From NCBI GenBank assembly GCA_949293595.1, contig CASFDW010000002.1, positions 186,001 through 250,000 of the forward strand: a stretch of DNA of 64,000 bases, read 5' to 3'. Shown in pieces: positions 1-8,245 of this stretch (positions are counted from its first letter, which is position 1; every line of letters starts with the position of its first letter). Both the position numbers and the translations under genes were made by a program. The DNA is from an uncultured Spirochaetales bacterium. GTDB taxonomy: Bacteria > Spirochaetota > Spirochaetia > Sphaerochaetales > Sphaerochaetaceae. The notes below the pieces were generated by a model that worked only from the letters and a program-made list of their open reading frames with translations, was not told the DNA's origin and ran no database searches.

Positions 1-226
1 CCGTCTCCTGCACAGCAGGGGAAGGTTCTTCATATTCGGGCGCCGGCACGGTCACGGCCGTCTCCAAAACAACATCGGAAACGACGGCCTCCTCCGGTTC
101 GGCGACATCCACAACCTCCGGCTCGGCAATCACCACAGGGACTTCATCCTGTACGGTTTCTTCAGTTGTTGAACACGATGGGAAAAAAATGATTATCAGA
201 AACAAAAGGACGAAAAACTTCTTCAT
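1..226 (-). CDS. Putative lipoprotein (C-terminus outside window)
   Basis: The reading frame opens with ATG at 226 and runs off the left edge, giving 75 visible residues. The N-terminus is a lipoprotein signal: MKK, a hydrophobic run of Phe, Leu and Ile, then a lipobox-like FPSC with Cys at residue 18. The mature part is very rich in Glu, Val and Pro and has no recognisable domain, so it looks like an acidic tether. Only a weak GAG precedes the start. The protein is probably anchored in a membrane, but its function cannot be judged from this fragment. Confidence 0.7.
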   Translation of the reverse strand, partial: MKKFFVLLFLIIIFFPSCSTTEETVQDEVPVVIAEPEVVDVAEPEEAVVSDVVLETAVTVPAPEYEEPSPAVQET

Positions 227-313
227 ATCGGATGCTCACAAAACCTTTACCATGATTGTTGCCATAAATCAACCTTCCTAATTAGAAAATACACAAACTC
301 GACACATGGTGAC

Positions 314-338
314 AAAAAAAACCGCTGGAAACCAGCGG
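314..338 (-). terminator. Rho-independent terminator
   Basis: A perfect 7-bp stem (322-328 with 332-338) with a 3-nt loop is followed, on the minus strand, by eight U residues (314-321). It lies downstream of the candidate RNA at 339-545 and no convincing protein gene ends there. Confidence 0.8.
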
Positions 339-545
339 CAACCTCCTTGTCCCGAATCAACGGGGTGCTCTCTTCTGCATGCCAGATCAATCAGTACAGC
401 CTTGAACACTATGATTCTCGCATGGTTTTTTCCAAAATGCAAATTAAATTTGAAATATTGGTGAAAAATATCCGCAATCCTTACAAAAACGGTTCCAGCC
501 ACATCCCTGTGAGCACAGCGCAAGCAATTACGCCTCACGACAAGG
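339..545 (-). ncRNA. Candidate structured small RNA (6S-like layout, unproven)
   Basis: This 200-base stretch between two minus-strand terminators has no credible gene. Its ends pair: 345-351 is the exact complement of 539-545 (7 bp, extendable with wobbles). Further in, 365-370 pairs with 511-516 (6 bp). The transcript would end directly at the strong terminator 314-338. Length and a long closed rod recall 6S RNA, but I cannot identify the family. The only minus-strand ORF here (278-538) runs through the terminator, which argues against coding. Confidence 0.35.
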
Positions 546-546
546 G

Positions 547-577
547 AAAAGCAACCGGAAGCCTTCCGGCTTCCGGT
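547..577 (-). terminator. Probable terminator after the phosphohexomutase gene
   Basis: A perfect 10-bp stem (554-563 with 568-577) with a 4-nt loop lies 13 bases past the stop codon at 591. A short run of four U follows on the minus strand (547-550), so termination may be incomplete. Confidence 0.55.
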
Positions 578-590
578 ATCATTCCGGCAA

Positions 591-2384
591 TCAACCGCAG
601 ATCATGCTGTCGGCACGGGCCACCATCGACCTCTGCCATTCCAGCAACCTGTCGTGAAGGGCGGCATTGTCGCCCTTGACATCGACCATGACACGCATCA
701 CCGGTTCTGTTTTCGATTTGCTCAGCCAGAGATATGCGGCAAACCCGCCGTCCTTGTCACGGAAGATGACCTTGTAGCCTCCGGTCGACGGATGGTTCCT
801 GTGCTCCGGACCGATTCCCACCTGCTCCACGATGCCTTCTATCTGCCTGACCTCCCATGAGGCAAGACCGCCTGTCAGATAGTTTCCGACCTCTTTCTCG
901 AGAATGCTCTCGTAGGCGAGCTTGAGCTCGTCGAAATCCTGGCTCTTTATCCGCATGACGGCATCCTTGCTGAAGGCGGGAGTCGTGGTATACTTCGGAA
1001 GCGCGTCGATTATGGCCTCGACCGAAACCTCCCCTGTCTTTTCAAGGCCGAACGACGAGAGCAGGAAATCATACAATCCAGGAATCGAATACAGCTTTGC
1101 GATGCTCATTATCGAATTCATCGGGTCGCGCACCTTGGCCGGATGGGTTATGTTTCCACCGTTGCTTCCCTCACCGCAGATATGCACCTGGTAGCCCTCC
1201 TCCTCCCTGAGCTTCTGAGCGAGGGTGACCACATTCGCTTCGCCTACATCGGCCCTGAAGACCTTCACGTTGAATTTTGCGGCGATCTCGTCGACCATCG
1301 AGCTGGTAGGACCGTTCACGGCGACAGCCGGACGTTTGTCACCGGCCATCACCTGGTGGGCTATGTCGATGGTCAGCACGAGGGCGAACACCTCCTGGGC
1401 ATGCAGGATATGGGCCTTGCCGGTCTCCTTCCTTATATAGACGAAGTTCCCCCTGTCGCCGTCGTTGTCCGGCACATAGCCTATTATGTAGCTGTGATCC
1501 TTCTGGTACACCTCCTCGAGGGTCCTGCGGCAGAGCTCGAGGTTCTCCCCCTCGGGAACGATGGCATGGGCGATCTGCCTTGGCTGTGCGTTCACGGCCC
1601 ATACCTTGGCACCCATCTTGTTGAGATAAGGAATGTCGATCGAGGCGCTGCGCGCGGATCCGTTCATCTCCGCAACGATCCCGAATGGAATCCTGAAAAG
1701 CTTGTGGGCTGTCGCGATCCTGAGCACGAACTGCCGGTAATAATCGAAAGCCCTCACCTTGTCATCGTCATGCTTCATAAGGATTTCCGCATAGAAATCC
1801 TCATCGCATTGAGCGGAAAGGGCCATTGCTGTCTTGACAACGCCGGAGCTCCCGATCTTATCAAGGAATACCGGTATGATCTTGTCTATTATGCTTTTGT
1901 TGTACACGCCGCCGTTGGCTCCGAACTTGAATCCGTTGTGCCCGATCGGGTTGTGCGAGGCGGAGATGTAGAAGAAGCCGTCGAAACCGGCGTTCGAATA
2001 TGCCATGATCTCCGGTGCGGAGGCAAAGAAAAGATGGGTGACCTCAGCATTCAGGGCGATCATCGTCCTGACAACGACGTCGCAAAGGGCCTCGCCAGTG
2101 GGTCTTGCATCAACCCCCACAAGGATTCTGGGCCGAGGTCTTCCAAGATATTCGAGGAAGGTGCGGGCAACGGTGGAGGCAATGACGAGATCGGCATCGG
2201 ACACCTCTCCGGAGAAATCCTCCTCGTCCAGGCTTTTTGCGAACACCGCCCTCCAGCCGGAGGCGGAAAGGATATACTTTTTAATCGTCGCACGGACATC
2301 CTCGTCGGATGCGGTGCAACCTTTGAGAGGATCCTTGGAAGGATCAGCGATAAAGAAACCTGTTATTCGATCGAAATACTTCAT
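591..2384 (-). CDS. Phosphoglucomutase/phosphomannomutase family protein
   Basis: A 597-residue alpha-D-phosphohexomutase, the size of the long PgcA-type phosphoglucomutases. Family landmarks in order are the phosphoserine loop SASHNP (Ser near 143), the magnesium loop DNDGDR (306-311) and the sugar-binding loop GEGSNGG (404-410). It should interconvert hexose 1- and 6-phosphates in the cytoplasm; glucose or mannose preference cannot be read from sequence. The start at 2384 is chosen because an extended -10 (TGG TAGAAT, 2392-2397) lies 7 bases upstream with no ribosome-binding site, suggesting a leaderless mRNA. The frame stays open to an ATG at 2435, also without a Shine-Dalgarno. The gene is divergent from the GntR regulator at 2518. 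Confidence 0.9.
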   Translation of the reverse strand: MKYFDRITGFFIADPSKDPLKGCTASDEDVRATIKKYILSASGWRAVFAKSLDEEDFSGEVSDADLVIASTVARTFLEYLGRPRPRILVGVDARPTGEALCDVVVRTMIALNAEVTHLFFASAPEIMAYSNAGFDGFFYISASHNPIGHNGFKFGANGGVYNKSIIDKIIPVFLDKIGSSGVVKTAMALSAQCDEDFYAEILMKHDDDKVRAFDYYRQFVLRIATAHKLFRIPFGIVAEMNGSARSASIDIPYLNKMGAKVWAVNAQPRQIAHAIVPEGENLELCRRTLEEVYQKDHSYIIGYVPDNDGDRGNFVYIRKETGKAHILHAQEVFALVLTIDIAHQVMAGDKRPAVAVNGPTSSMVDEIAAKFNVKVFRADVGEANVVTLAQKLREEEGYQVHICGEGSNGGNITHPAKVRDPMNSIMSIAKLYSIPGLYDFLLSSFGLEKTGEVSVEAIIDALPKYTTTPAFSKDAVMRIKSQDFDELKLAYESILEKEVGNYLTGGLASWEVRQIEGIVEQVGIGPEHRNHPSTGGYKVIFRDKDGGFAAYLWLSKSKTEPVMRVMVDVKGDNAALHDRLLEWQRSMVARADSMICG

Positions 2385-2491
2385 ATCGACAATTCTACCA
2401 TAAAGGAGCGGAAAGGATGCAAATTGTTTGTCCAATGAATGCTTTTTTTACTTTTTTGGTCCTGCACAGGGGTAGGCCATGATGGAAAAGA

Positions 2492-2504
2492 ACCATAAAG
2501 TGGT
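2492..2504. promoter_or_regulatory. Candidate GntR (FadR-type) operator overlapping -10
   Basis: The palindromic ACCA-N5-TGGT overlaps the first base of a TATAAA -10 box (2504-2509) just upstream of the GntR gene. FadR-subfamily regulators often bind TGG-N-CCA palindromes, so autoregulation is a reasonable inference. No second copy was noticed. Confidence 0.4.
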
Positions 2505-2517
2505 ATAAAGTATGCCT

Positions 2518-3294
2518 ATGAATGTCGACACGCAGCAGATGCTGGGGAAAAAAGCAAGGAACAAGACCATACAGGTGTCCCACATCCTTGAGAGAAAGAT
2601 CCTTGACCATGAATACGAGATCGGAAAGCCCCTGCCAAGCCAGCATGCGCTGGCCAACGAGTTCAGCGTCTCCCCCAGATGCATAAGGGAGGCGTTCAAG
2701 ACGCTGGAGGCGAAGGGACTGATCCTGGTCAGCCAGGGCAGGAAGGCCGTGGTCTGTTCGGACAACCTCGATGCCATAGTCGAGAATCTCTCCGCATCCA
2801 TGTTCAGCCAATACAAGATGAGCAAGAAACTGCTGAGCGACCTGCTCGAGGTCAGGACTAACCTTGAGGTGTCTGCGGCCAGAAACCTTTCAAGGGATGA
2901 GAACAGGCAGCTTACGGTCAAGCACCTGTACCAGAAGGTCGAGAAGATGGAACAGCTCGTTGCCGCGATGGAAAAGGATTTCTCCGGGGATGCCCGCAAC
3001 GAGTACAAGCGCATAGATTACGAATTCCACAGCATAATCATGCAGTCGAACAACAACATAATACTCAACACCATCATAAAGAACATGGAGCCGCACCTGC
3101 TGTTCGTGCTGATGAAGATAAACGAGAGCCTGGCCGAGCTCAAAAGGAAGACGAACGACTACCGGTTCCTCACCTCATCGATAGAGAGCGGCAACACGGA
3201 CCTGGTCGTCGCCCTTACGCTGACCACGACGACGAATCTAAACAACAAATTCGACAAACTGGACTTTTCCGATGAAAACCATACTCTCTCTTGA
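2518..3294 (+). CDS. GntR family transcriptional regulator (FadR-type)
   Basis: A 258-residue regulator. The N-terminal winged helix (about residues 15-80) has the GntR hallmark of a PLPSQ-type turn followed by LANEFSVSPRCIREAFKTLEAKGL. The rest is a helical FCD-like domain (about 95-235) that normally binds an organic acid effector, with Arg and His residues in the expected helices. The ATG at 2518 is 8 bases past a TATAAA box and has no Shine-Dalgarno, so it may be leaderless; an in-frame ATG at 2512 would sit 2 bases past the -10. Its 3' end overlaps the ABC ATPase gene by 23 bases, so the two are translationally coupled. Confidence 0.85.
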   Translation: MNVDTQQMLGKKARNKTIQVSHILERKILDHEYEIGKPLPSQHALANEFSVSPRCIREAFKTLEAKGLILVSQGRKAVVCSDNLDAIVENLSASMFSQYKMSKKLLSDLLEVRTNLEVSAARNLSRDENRQLTVKHLYQKVEKMEQLVAAMEKDFSGDARNEYKRIDYEFHSIIMQSNNNIILNTIIKNMEPHLLFVLMKINESLAELKRKTNDYRFLTSSIESGNTDLVVALTLTTTTNLNNKFDKLDFSDENHTLS

Positions 3295-4048
3295 ACATGC
3301 ATACGTGAGAAGGGATGGAAGGTACATCCTCACCGATGCCTGCCTTGAAATAGAAAAAGGCGGACACATGGCCATCATCGGTCCCAACGGGGCAGGAAAG
3401 TCGACGCTCATCGACGTGATTGCCCGCAATGTATACCCGCTTGCGAGGGACGAATATGTGAACGAGGTGTTCGGGGAAAGGAGATGGATCGCTTCGGAGC
3501 TGAAAAAGCTGATCGGTGTCGTGAGCGAGAGGAACGCCAACTTTTTGGACACAAACTACACGGTAAGGGAAATAGTCTGCTCCGCACTTTTCTCGTCGCT
3601 CGGTTTCGACTTCCACCACAAGGTCGGGAAAGAGGACTGGAAGAAAGCCGACGAGGAGATACGCAGGGTTGGCCTGGAAAACAGGGCCGACAGCCCCATG
3701 AGCACCCTGTCATCCGGGGAAAAGAGGCGTGCGATGCTCGCAAGGACGAACATGACAAATCCTCCCCTGCTGCTTTTAGACGAGGCATCGTCGGCCCTGG
3801 ATTTCCCGTCACGGGCGGATCTGAGGAATCTTATCAGCTCATATGCAAAGGACCGTACGATAGTCATGGTCACGCACGAGCTGAGCGAGATAATCCCTGA
3901 AATAGACAGGGTGCTTCTCATGAAGGACTCGAGGATAGTCATGGATGGGAAAAAGAAGGAAGTCCTTACGGAGGCCAATCTCTGCGAGCTCTACGGAAGA
4001 AAGGTCTTTCTTTCGGTCAACGACGGCATCTACACCGCCTGGTGCTGA
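3272..4048 (+). CDS. ABC transporter ATP-binding protein, no partner permease
   Basis: A single 258-residue ABC ATPase domain: Walker A GPNGAGKST (about 37-45), Q-loop region near 85, signature LSSGEKRRAML (about 145) and Walker B LLLLDEASSALD (about 166-177), then a switch His in VTHE. Short length and sequence resemble the YlmA/ModF-like cytoplasmic ATPases. No permease or binding protein is adjacent, so the substrate is unknown. It starts inside the end of the GntR gene, and that regulator probably controls it. Confidence 0.85.
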   Translation: MKTILSLEHAYVRRDGRYILTDACLEIEKGGHMAIIGPNGAGKSTLIDVIARNVYPLARDEYVNEVFGERRWIASELKKLIGVVSERNANFLDTNYTVREIVCSALFSSLGFDFHHKVGKEDWKKADEEIRRVGLENRADSPMSTLSSGEKRRAMLARTNMTNPPLLLLDEASSALDFPSRADLRNLISSYAKDRTIVMVTHELSEIIPEIDRVLLMKDSRIVMDGKKKEVLTEANLCELYGRKVFLSVNDGIYTAWC

Positions 4049-4090
4049 GTTCTTCAGACAAAAAATATCCAAAACACATGTTTTTAATAC

Positions 4091-4096
4091 TATAAT
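4091..4096 (+). promoter_or_regulatory. Candidate -10 box for the flavodoxin gene
   Basis: A perfect TATAAT lies 18 bases before the start codon at 4115. No good -35 is present at 16-18 bases, so this is a weak promoter call. Confidence 0.4.
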
Positions 4097-4114
4097 GTCT
4101 AAAAGGAGGATTGG

Positions 4115-4657
4115 ATGAGAGCCAATATTATTTTCCACTCCATTTCAGGCAATCTATACATCATAGCCGAAACCTTCAAGGAAAAACTGATAAAGAACGG
4201 CGTGGATGCACGCATCTACAGGATCGAGGACCCTGATCTGCATGTGCTTGCGAACGAAAGAAACGATGTCAACGAATATTACGAGGAGATAATGGAGCTG
4301 CCGAAGGCGACGAACGAAAAGCTTTTGAGCGCGGATCTGATCCTCCTGGGCATTCCGAGCCGCTTCGGCATGCCTACTGGGGAGATGAAGGAGTTCTTGG
4401 ACAGGACATGGCCTCTCTACGAGAGCTCAAGCCTAAAAGGAAAAAAATTCTATCCGTTCTCCACATCCTCCGTCAGCTACAAGGATGCCCTGGATGCAAT
4501 CGAGGCCGTGGAGAACTGGGCGGGTCTGATGGGACTGGAATGCATAGATTTCCCACCGTACACGCACAAGGACGGGGACATGATGCCACAGCGTCCGGGA
4601 GAGGAGATGGAAAAGGAGGCGGAAAGATTCGCCTCCCTCATCAAATCACTTGTTTGA
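4115..4657 (+). CDS. Flavodoxin-like NAD(P)H:quinone oxidoreductase (WrbA-like)
   Basis: A 180-residue flavodoxin-fold protein. The N-terminal strand is followed by an FMN phosphate loop of the SxSGNLY type (residues 8-14), and ADLILLGIPSRFGMPTGEMKEFLDRT (about 75-100) matches the WrbA/flavodoxin-like FMN site. It probably binds FMN and carries out two-electron reduction of quinones in the cytoplasm. A strong AAAGGAGGA Shine-Dalgarno lies 4 bases upstream. The gene converges on the ParB-like gene and overlaps it by 12 bases. Confidence 0.8.
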   Translation: MRANIIFHSISGNLYIIAETFKEKLIKNGVDARIYRIEDPDLHVLANERNDVNEYYEEIMELPKATNEKLLSADLILLGIPSRFGMPTGEMKEFLDRTWPLYESSSLKGKKFYPFSTSSVSYKDALDAIEAVENWAGLMGLECIDFPPYTHKDGDMMPQRPGEEMEKEAERFASLIKSLV

Positions 4658-5548
4658 GAACTTTCCGGCAATGAATTTCAAATACCTTTTGATCATGCTG
4701 CGGCGGCTTTCCTTCTTCATGGCCGTTGCGGCATCCTTCACGGAAAGGTCGTTGTTCTTCAGGTTCCTCTTCATGTCGTCCCAATATCGGACAAGCCACA
4801 TGTAGAGGTCCCCTTCCGTCTGCCCGGGAAACTGGAAAAGGATATGTTCCGCCCTTATCGCATCGACGATCAGGCGATAGACATTCTTATACCAGGAAAC
4901 GGCGGCATCCTCGAAGGGAATCTCATCCTCCCTCCCCTGGTTGATGTAGTACTTGTGCACAAGAATATGGTTTACCATCTCGGGATACGATCCCGGCGCG
5001 GTGAAGACAATCTCACCCATGGGAAGGTACGAGGGCTTGTACTGCTGGATGAACTGGTTGCGCTCGTAGTTCACGACCCTTCTCTTCAGGGTCTTCATCG
5101 TCATCCCCTCCTCCAGTGGAATCTGGCTGTCGAGCTCCACGACCTCGGCATCGATGAAATCAACCCCCTGTGCCTTCGCAACGGAAACCCTGTGGTTCCC
5201 ATCCCTGACAAAGTACCAGCCACCGAGCGAGAACACGGATATCGGAGGAAGTATGATGTCGTTCACAAGCGCCCTGTCCACGCTTTCCCATCGGTTTCTC
5301 AGCATCTCCCGCTTCGGATAGAACGCCGAAGAGAAATCATGGTAGCGCCCCTCCGAGCCTATTATCCGATCCACAGGGATGCACTGCATCCCCTTGTATG
5401 TCTCGCTCTTCGGCTTTATGATGCTCGTCACCTCATAAAAGGAGAGAAGATCGGAATTCTTCCAGGTAAGACGGGCCATCAGGCTCTGCATCCTCGCCCG
5501 CGTCTTGGCCTTGGAAAAATCCTCGGCAGTAGTAGCCATTCCACTCAT
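4646..5548 (-). CDS. ParB/sulfiredoxin-fold domain protein of unknown function
   Basis: A 300-residue protein. The middle contains a ParB/Srx-like motif: an IPVDRIIGSEGR stretch followed by FVRDGNHRVSVAKAQG (about residues 112-127), the usual position for nucleotide binding. No DNA-binding helix-turn-helix is obvious and the C-terminal half is basic and helical. It is the last gene of a five-gene minus-strand operon and its start overlaps the preceding stop by 4 bases. Its partition or regulatory role is unknown, and genomic context does not suggest chromosome segregation. Confidence 0.65.
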   Translation of the reverse strand: MSGMATTAEDFSKAKTRARMQSLMARLTWKNSDLLSFYEVTSIIKPKSETYKGMQCIPVDRIIGSEGRYHDFSSAFYPKREMLRNRWESVDRALVNDIILPPISVFSLGGWYFVRDGNHRVSVAKAQGVDFIDAEVVELDSQIPLEEGMTMKTLKRRVVNYERNQFIQQYKPSYLPMGEIVFTAPGSYPEMVNHILVHKYYINQGREDEIPFEDAAVSWYKNVYRLIVDAIRAEHILFQFPGQTEGDLYMWLVRYWDDMKRNLKNNDLSVKDAATAMKKESRRSMIKRYLKFIAGKFSNK

Positions 5549-6213
5549 AATCTTCCTCCTGGGAAATCATCCTCGATGATATGGTTCTTATAAACGTTCA
5601 CAACCTTGGTCTCGTTGTAAAGGATCTCTCGGTTCGCATTCATGTCGTCCAGATGCACATGCCCGTGCAAAAGATATTTCGGCTTGTACTTGTCCATGAA
5701 CGACAAGAAACATTCAAACCCCTTGTGACAGAGATCCTCCCCATCTCCCAATCCCCGGGGAGGGGCGTGGGTTACAAGTATGTCGAGATATCTTCCATAT
5801 TTTTTCTTGTTGTACATCAGACGGGGGATGAGCCTGGCGATCCTCCACCGCATCTGGCTCTCCGTATATTGGCTTTCCCCATAATTGTACAGCATCGAAC
5901 CGCCCAGCCCGGCAATGAGCAGGTTGTGGTTCTTGAGATTCATCACCCTGTTCTCCAGAAGGGTCCCACCGCACAGGGGGAGCGTGACCGAATAGATGTC
6001 TCCCTTATTCTCGACGCTCCTGGCAAAATTCTCCAGGTTATGGTTGCCGTATACATAATAGACATCCTTCTTCAGGATTGTCTGTATGTAGTCGTAATAC
6101 CTCAGGGGAAGGTCACCTGCGGATATGACGAAGTCGACATCCTTGTAACGCAGCGGTGCCTGAAGGGAATAAATCAAAGTATCGGTCGCATCGGAGACAC
6201 ACAAAATTTTCAT
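5545..6213 (-). CDS. Calcineurin-like metallophosphoesterase
   Basis: A 222-residue metallophosphoesterase with GDLP (motif II, near 33), GNHN (motif III, near 56), THAPP and HGHVH (C-terminal ligands, near 187). The first metal motif, normally DxH, reads DAT at residues 8-10, so one metal ligand is missing or supplied by the next residue, an Asp. It may still act on phosphodiesters but the site is altered. The gene overlaps both neighbours by 4 bases, indicating translational coupling in the operon. Confidence 0.8.
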   Translation of the reverse strand: MKILCVSDATDTLIYSLQAPLRYKDVDFVISAGDLPLRYYDYIQTILKKDVYYVYGNHNLENFARSVENKGDIYSVTLPLCGGTLLENRVMNLKNHNLLIAGLGGSMLYNYGESQYTESQMRWRIARLIPRLMYNKKKYGRYLDILVTHAPPRGLGDGEDLCHKGFECFLSFMDKYKPKYLLHGHVHLDDMNANREILYNETKVVNVYKNHIIEDDFPGGRL

Positions 6214-6872
6214 TTCAACAAATACCCGTTGTCGACAACCAGGGTCTGACCGTATATCCCCCTGCTGGAAGCAAGGAAGAGAACCGCTGAGGCAACGTCC
6301 CCCGCCTCCACCATACCACCAAACACGGAATGTTGGGAATATGTTTCAGCAAGAGGAGTACCCCGCAGTCTGGAGGCGTCGACAAGTCCGGGGGCGACGG
6401 CGTTGACCCTCAGCCCGGTCTCCGCGGCAAGGCTGCGCGTATAGGCGCTGACAAAACCTTTCGATCCGTCGTAATGTGCGGTGGATCCGAACCCGGGATG
6501 GAGGGCGTTGATGCTGGAAACATTGACCACAGCGCCGTTCCTTCTCCTCAGAAGAGGCAGGCAGGCCCTTGTCATCCGGAACAGGCCCACGACGTTCACG
6601 TCCATCACGGACAGGAAATCATCGTCCGAAAGCGTCTCCTGACCGCCTTCGGTGAATATGCCTGCATTGTTGACAAGCAGGTCAAGGCCTTCGAAGCCGG
6701 AGAGAAAGGAATAATCATCATCTCCGAAGTCGAATCCGATAAGACGACCGAAAGGAAAAACCTTTCCAAAGGTATCCCTGGCGGTGCCGTATACGGTGTA
6801 GCCGTACTCATGAAGCTTTCCAGAAATGGCATAGCCGAGCGTGCTCATGGCCCCTGTCACGAGAGCATCCAT
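6210..6872 (-). CDS. Short-chain dehydrogenase/reductase
   Basis: A 220-residue SDR. The N-terminus carries an ALVTGAMSTLGYAI nucleotide-binding segment, followed by NNAG (near 78), then the catalytic Ser in NVSS and YDGSK (Tyr and Lys, near 142-146). The normal third glycine of TGxxxGxG is kept as TGAMSTLG. Substrate is unknown. The start at 6872 (TGATG junction with the cupin stop) is preferred over an upstream in-frame ATG because a GGAGGG Shine-Dalgarno sits 8 bases upstream. Confidence 0.85.
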   Translation of the reverse strand: MDALVTGAMSTLGYAISGKLHEYGYTVYGTARDTFGKVFPFGRLIGFDFGDDDYSFLSGFEGLDLLVNNAGIFTEGGQETLSDDDFLSVMDVNVVGLFRMTRACLPLLRRRNGAVVNVSSINALHPGFGSTAHYDGSKGFVSAYTRSLAAETGLRVNAVAPGLVDASRLRGTPLAETYSQHSVFGGMVEAGDVASAVLFLASSRGIYGQTLVVDNGYLLK

Positions 6873-7300
6873 CAGACATGTCCCTCCAAAACGGGGAAAA
6901 GTCCTGTCCACGACGGCTCGGCCCCGTGATAATCCTCTTCCCTGTACCTCGGGCTCATCACGGTCGAGAACAGCGCATAATCCCCGCCCTCGGACAGGAA
7001 CGTCGTCTGGATGAGATTCCTTTCCACCAGGGAAAACCTGTTGTCCCGGTTGAGTATGCGCCTCTCAACCCTGCCCGTCTCCGGATCGCACACAAGCTGG
7101 ACCGCATCCGAGCCTTCAAGGAAGAACCAGACCTCGTCGTTGTCAAGCATGTGGGCCTTGGAATGGCTTTCGGATGTGATCAGGTAATATATGCATCCGC
7201 TGTTTTCACCGAATGAGGATATGAAACGGAAATATCCACCTTCCCCCGGCAAAGGGGAAAGGCCGTATTTTTCCATCATGCCATCCACAGGCCCTACCAT
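6872..7300 (-). CDS. Cupin superfamily protein (DUF985-like)
   Basis: A 142-residue protein with the DUF985 (cupin_5) pattern: EKYGLSPLPGEGGYFR near the start, IYYLI, SKAHMLDNDEVWFFLEGSD (likely metal or ligand face) and a C-terminal GAEPSWTGLFP stretch. Function in the family is unclear, although sugar epimerase-like folds are known. It overlaps the phosphorylase gene by 7 bases if it starts at 7300. An alternative start at 7279 would remove the overlap, and neither has a clear Shine-Dalgarno. Confidence 0.75.
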   Translation of the reverse strand: MVGPVDGMMEKYGLSPLPGEGGYFRFISSFGENSGCIYYLITSESHSKAHMLDNDEVWFFLEGSDAVQLVCDPETGRVERRILNRDNRFSLVERNLIQTTFLSEGGDYALFSTVMSPRYREEDYHGAEPSWTGLFPVLEGHV

Positions 7301-8115
7301 CTGCGGATGATCTCCCTGACAAGAGTCTGGAAGGTATGCTTCACCCTCTCTCCTGTCTCCAACACCTCTTCATGGTTGAGACTCTGGTCAAGAATACCTG
7401 CAGCCATGTTCGTGAGGCAACTTATTCCGACCGTCCTCATCTTCATGTGGGATGCCGCGATAGCCTCCGGAACAGTGGACATTCCAACCGCATCCGCTCC
7501 GGCAAGCCGGGCGAAGCGTACTTCGGCGGGAGTTTCGAAAGAAGGACCGGTAAAAAGCATATAGACACCTTCGCGTACCGTCATGCCCTTGTCTTTTGCA
7601 CATTCCTTCGCCAGGGCTATCAGGCTCTTGTCATATGCGGAACACATGTCGAAGAACCTGGGACCGAGCTCATCGATGTTGGCCCCACGGTTGGGGCTGT
7701 CCTGTATGAGCTTGATATGGTCGGTGATGATCATCAGGTCCCCTGGCTTCCAATCCTTGTTTACACAGCCGGCGGCATTGGTCAGGAACAGGTTGTTTAT
7801 ACCCATCAGTTTGAAGGTCCTGACCGGATACACCACCTGCTCCATGCTCCAGCCCTCGTAATAATGGAAACGTCCCTGCATGCAGAGTATGTTCTTTCCC
7901 TCAAGATTCCCAATCACAAGCCTGCCTTTGTGTCCGGGCACGGTCGAAACCGGAAAATGAGGAATATCATGGTAATCGATTACCACGGGATCAGCCAGCT
8001 GATCCGCAAGATCTCCGAGTCCGGAGCCCAAAACAAGTGCGATATCGATTTTCTTCCCGCCTATCTTGCCGGATATGTAAGCGGCGCTTTCCTTCAGATT
8101 ATCTAGCATTTCCAT
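7294..8115 (-). CDS. punA: Purine nucleoside phosphorylase, PunA type
   Basis: A 273-residue family 2 (trimeric) purine nucleoside phosphorylase. Visible landmarks are the phosphate-binding GSGLG (about 31-35), FHYYEG (about 86), TNAAG (about 115) and GPSFETPAEVRF (about 190-201), with the base-specificity region following GMSTVPE. It releases purine base and ribose 1-phosphate from inosine, guanosine or deoxy forms in the cytoplasm. It leads the operon and sits just downstream of the BMP nucleoside importer, so salvage of imported nucleosides is the likely role. An AGAGG precedes the start. A TAGAAT at 8163-8168 may be its -10. Confidence 0.92.
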   Translation of the reverse strand: MEMLDNLKESAAYISGKIGGKKIDIALVLGSGLGDLADQLADPVVIDYHDIPHFPVSTVPGHKGRLVIGNLEGKNILCMQGRFHYYEGWSMEQVVYPVRTFKLMGINNLFLTNAAGCVNKDWKPGDLMIITDHIKLIQDSPNRGANIDELGPRFFDMCSAYDKSLIALAKECAKDKGMTVREGVYMLFTGPSFETPAEVRFARLAGADAVGMSTVPEAIAASHMKMRTVGISCLTNMAAGILDQSLNHEEVLETGERVKHTFQTLVREIIRRW

Positions 8116-8201
8116 AAATCCTACCTCTTGATTATTAAAGAACGGACATGCCGTCTTTTATGATTCTACACAAAAAACATCCATCAAACCACATAATATG
8201 G

Positions 8202-8231
8202 AAAAAGCGGGAACATCGGCGTTCCCGCTTT
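8202..8231 (-). terminator. Terminator of the nucleoside importer operon
   Basis: A perfect 11-bp stem (8204-8214 with 8221-8231) has a 6-nt loop and a run of five U on the minus strand. It lies 14 bases past the last permease stop codon. Confidence 0.85.
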
Positions 8232-8245
8232 GACGGATCACGATC

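Noticed and set aside
278..538. 86-residue minus-strand ORF
   Set aside because: It reads through the strong terminator at 314-338, has no ribosome-binding site and no recognisable composition.
1143..2438. 431-residue plus-strand ORF opposite the phosphohexomutase
   Set aside because: It is the antisense shadow of a well-supported gene and has no conserved motif.
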